The notes beneath the pieces were generated by a model. It did not search any database and was not told the DNA's origin. It was given only the letters and a program-made list of their open reading frames with translations. 5,964 nucleotides of DNA from Candidatus Omnitrophota bacterium (GTDB lineage: Bacteria; Omnitrophota; Gorgyraeia; 2-02-FULL-51-18; JAGOUK01). Shown here in pieces: positions 5,832 to 5,964 of the stretch. The stretch covers positions 1-5,964 of the forward strand of contig JAGVCY010000236.1 of NCBI GenBank assembly GCA_020058965.1, read 5' to 3'. The stretch's first letter is position 1. The number at the start of each line of letters is the position of its first letter. A program made the position numbers and the translations under genes.

Positions 5832-5964
5832 ATGGCGCTTGTGATCCGCAAAAATGACAGCGTGGTTGTAATGACCGGCAAAGAAAAGGGTAAGCGCGGT
5901 AAGGTGCTTCGTTTGTCCAAGGACGGATCTCGCGGATTTGTCGAAGGTGTAAATTTGATCAAGC
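5832..5964 (+). CDS. rplX: 50S ribosomal protein L24, N-terminal part (partial)
   Basis: The frame is open from ATG 5832 to the window end, giving 44 complete codons of a protein usually about 100-110 residues long. It reads [20 protein letters not shown] and continues KRGKVLRL, followed by VEGVNLIK. This is the L24 KOW domain: [18 protein letters not shown] fits the family signature, and VEGVNLIK is the usual strand after it. L24 is an assembly initiator that binds the 5' end of 23S rRNA and sits near the tunnel exit. It starts one base after the rplN stop with a strong embedded ribosome-binding site. The remainder, and presumably rplE (L5), lies beyond the window. Confidence 0.96.
   Translation, partial: MALVIRKNDSVVVMTGKEKGKRGKVLRLSKDGSRGFVEGVNLIK

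Noticed and set aside
5231..5962. A long minus-strand open frame (about 243 codons) opposite rpsQ, rplN and rplX
   Set aside because: It lies antisense to three certain ribosomal genes and its translation resembles no family I know. Strong codon bias in the sense genes readily produces such antisense openness.
1..5964. A hidden accessory, defence or mobile system in the window
   Set aside because: Every base is within a ribosomal or EF-Tu gene or a gap of at most 14 nt. Gene order is canonical, and no frameshift, insertion or repeat disrupts it.

Overview
This window is a gap-free stretch of a bacterial ribosomal-protein operon. It runs from the 3' end of tuf (EF-Tu) through the whole S10 cluster into the spc cluster, all on the + strand. 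The order is tuf(3' end)-rpsJ-rplC-rplD-rplW-rplB-rpsS-rplV-rpsC-rplP-rpmC-rpsQ-rplN-rplX(5' end), which is the canonical bacterial order. Every gene is intact except the two cut by the window edges. I see no RNA gene, mobile element, CRISPR array, phage gene or accessory gene, and no foreign insertion.

Layout: positions 1-99 encode the last 32 residues of EF-Tu. Positions 99-4927 hold the S10-type set (S10, L3, L4, L23, L2, S19, L22, S3, L16). Positions 4936-5133 and 5130-5465 (L29, S17) complete it, and 5462 onward (L14, L24) begins the spc set. Packing is extreme. Of 13 gene junctions, 7 overlap: tuf/rpsJ, rpsJ/rplC and rplB/rpsS by 1 nt; rplD/rplW, rpmC/rpsQ and rpsQ/rplN by 4 nt; rpsC/rplP by 14 nt. 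The largest gap is 14 nt (rplW-rplB). There is therefore no room inside the window for an S10 leader, a separate spc promoter or an intrinsic terminator. Translational coupling along one long transcript is the simplest reading.

Organism: a bacterium of roughly balanced GC content with standard Shine-Dalgarno signals (GGAG, AGGAG and, before rplX, GAGGTGATC). The proteins are clearly bacterial but not proteobacterial or firmicute-like. L2 starts [12 protein letters not shown] and carries HPMGGGEG in place of the common HPHGGGEG, L3 has GSIGASSFPSR, and S10 has an RASFIDK loop. My impression is a lineage near the PVC superphylum or Omnitrophota, probably an uncultured environmental genome. This rests on remembered family patterns, not a search, and is tentative.

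Together the products form core parts of both subunits: the 30S head (S10, S19, S3) and body (S17), the polypeptide-tunnel and exit proteins (L4, L22, L23, L24, L29), and the peptidyl-transferase and intersubunit surroundings (L2, L3, L16, L14). EF-Tu upstream supplies aminoacyl-tRNA to the same machine. I found no undescribed system. The points worth a second look are local: missing regulatory leaders, unusual residues in the S10 loop, the L22 tunnel hairpin and the L2 C-terminal motif, and ribosome-binding sites embedded in upstream coding sequence.
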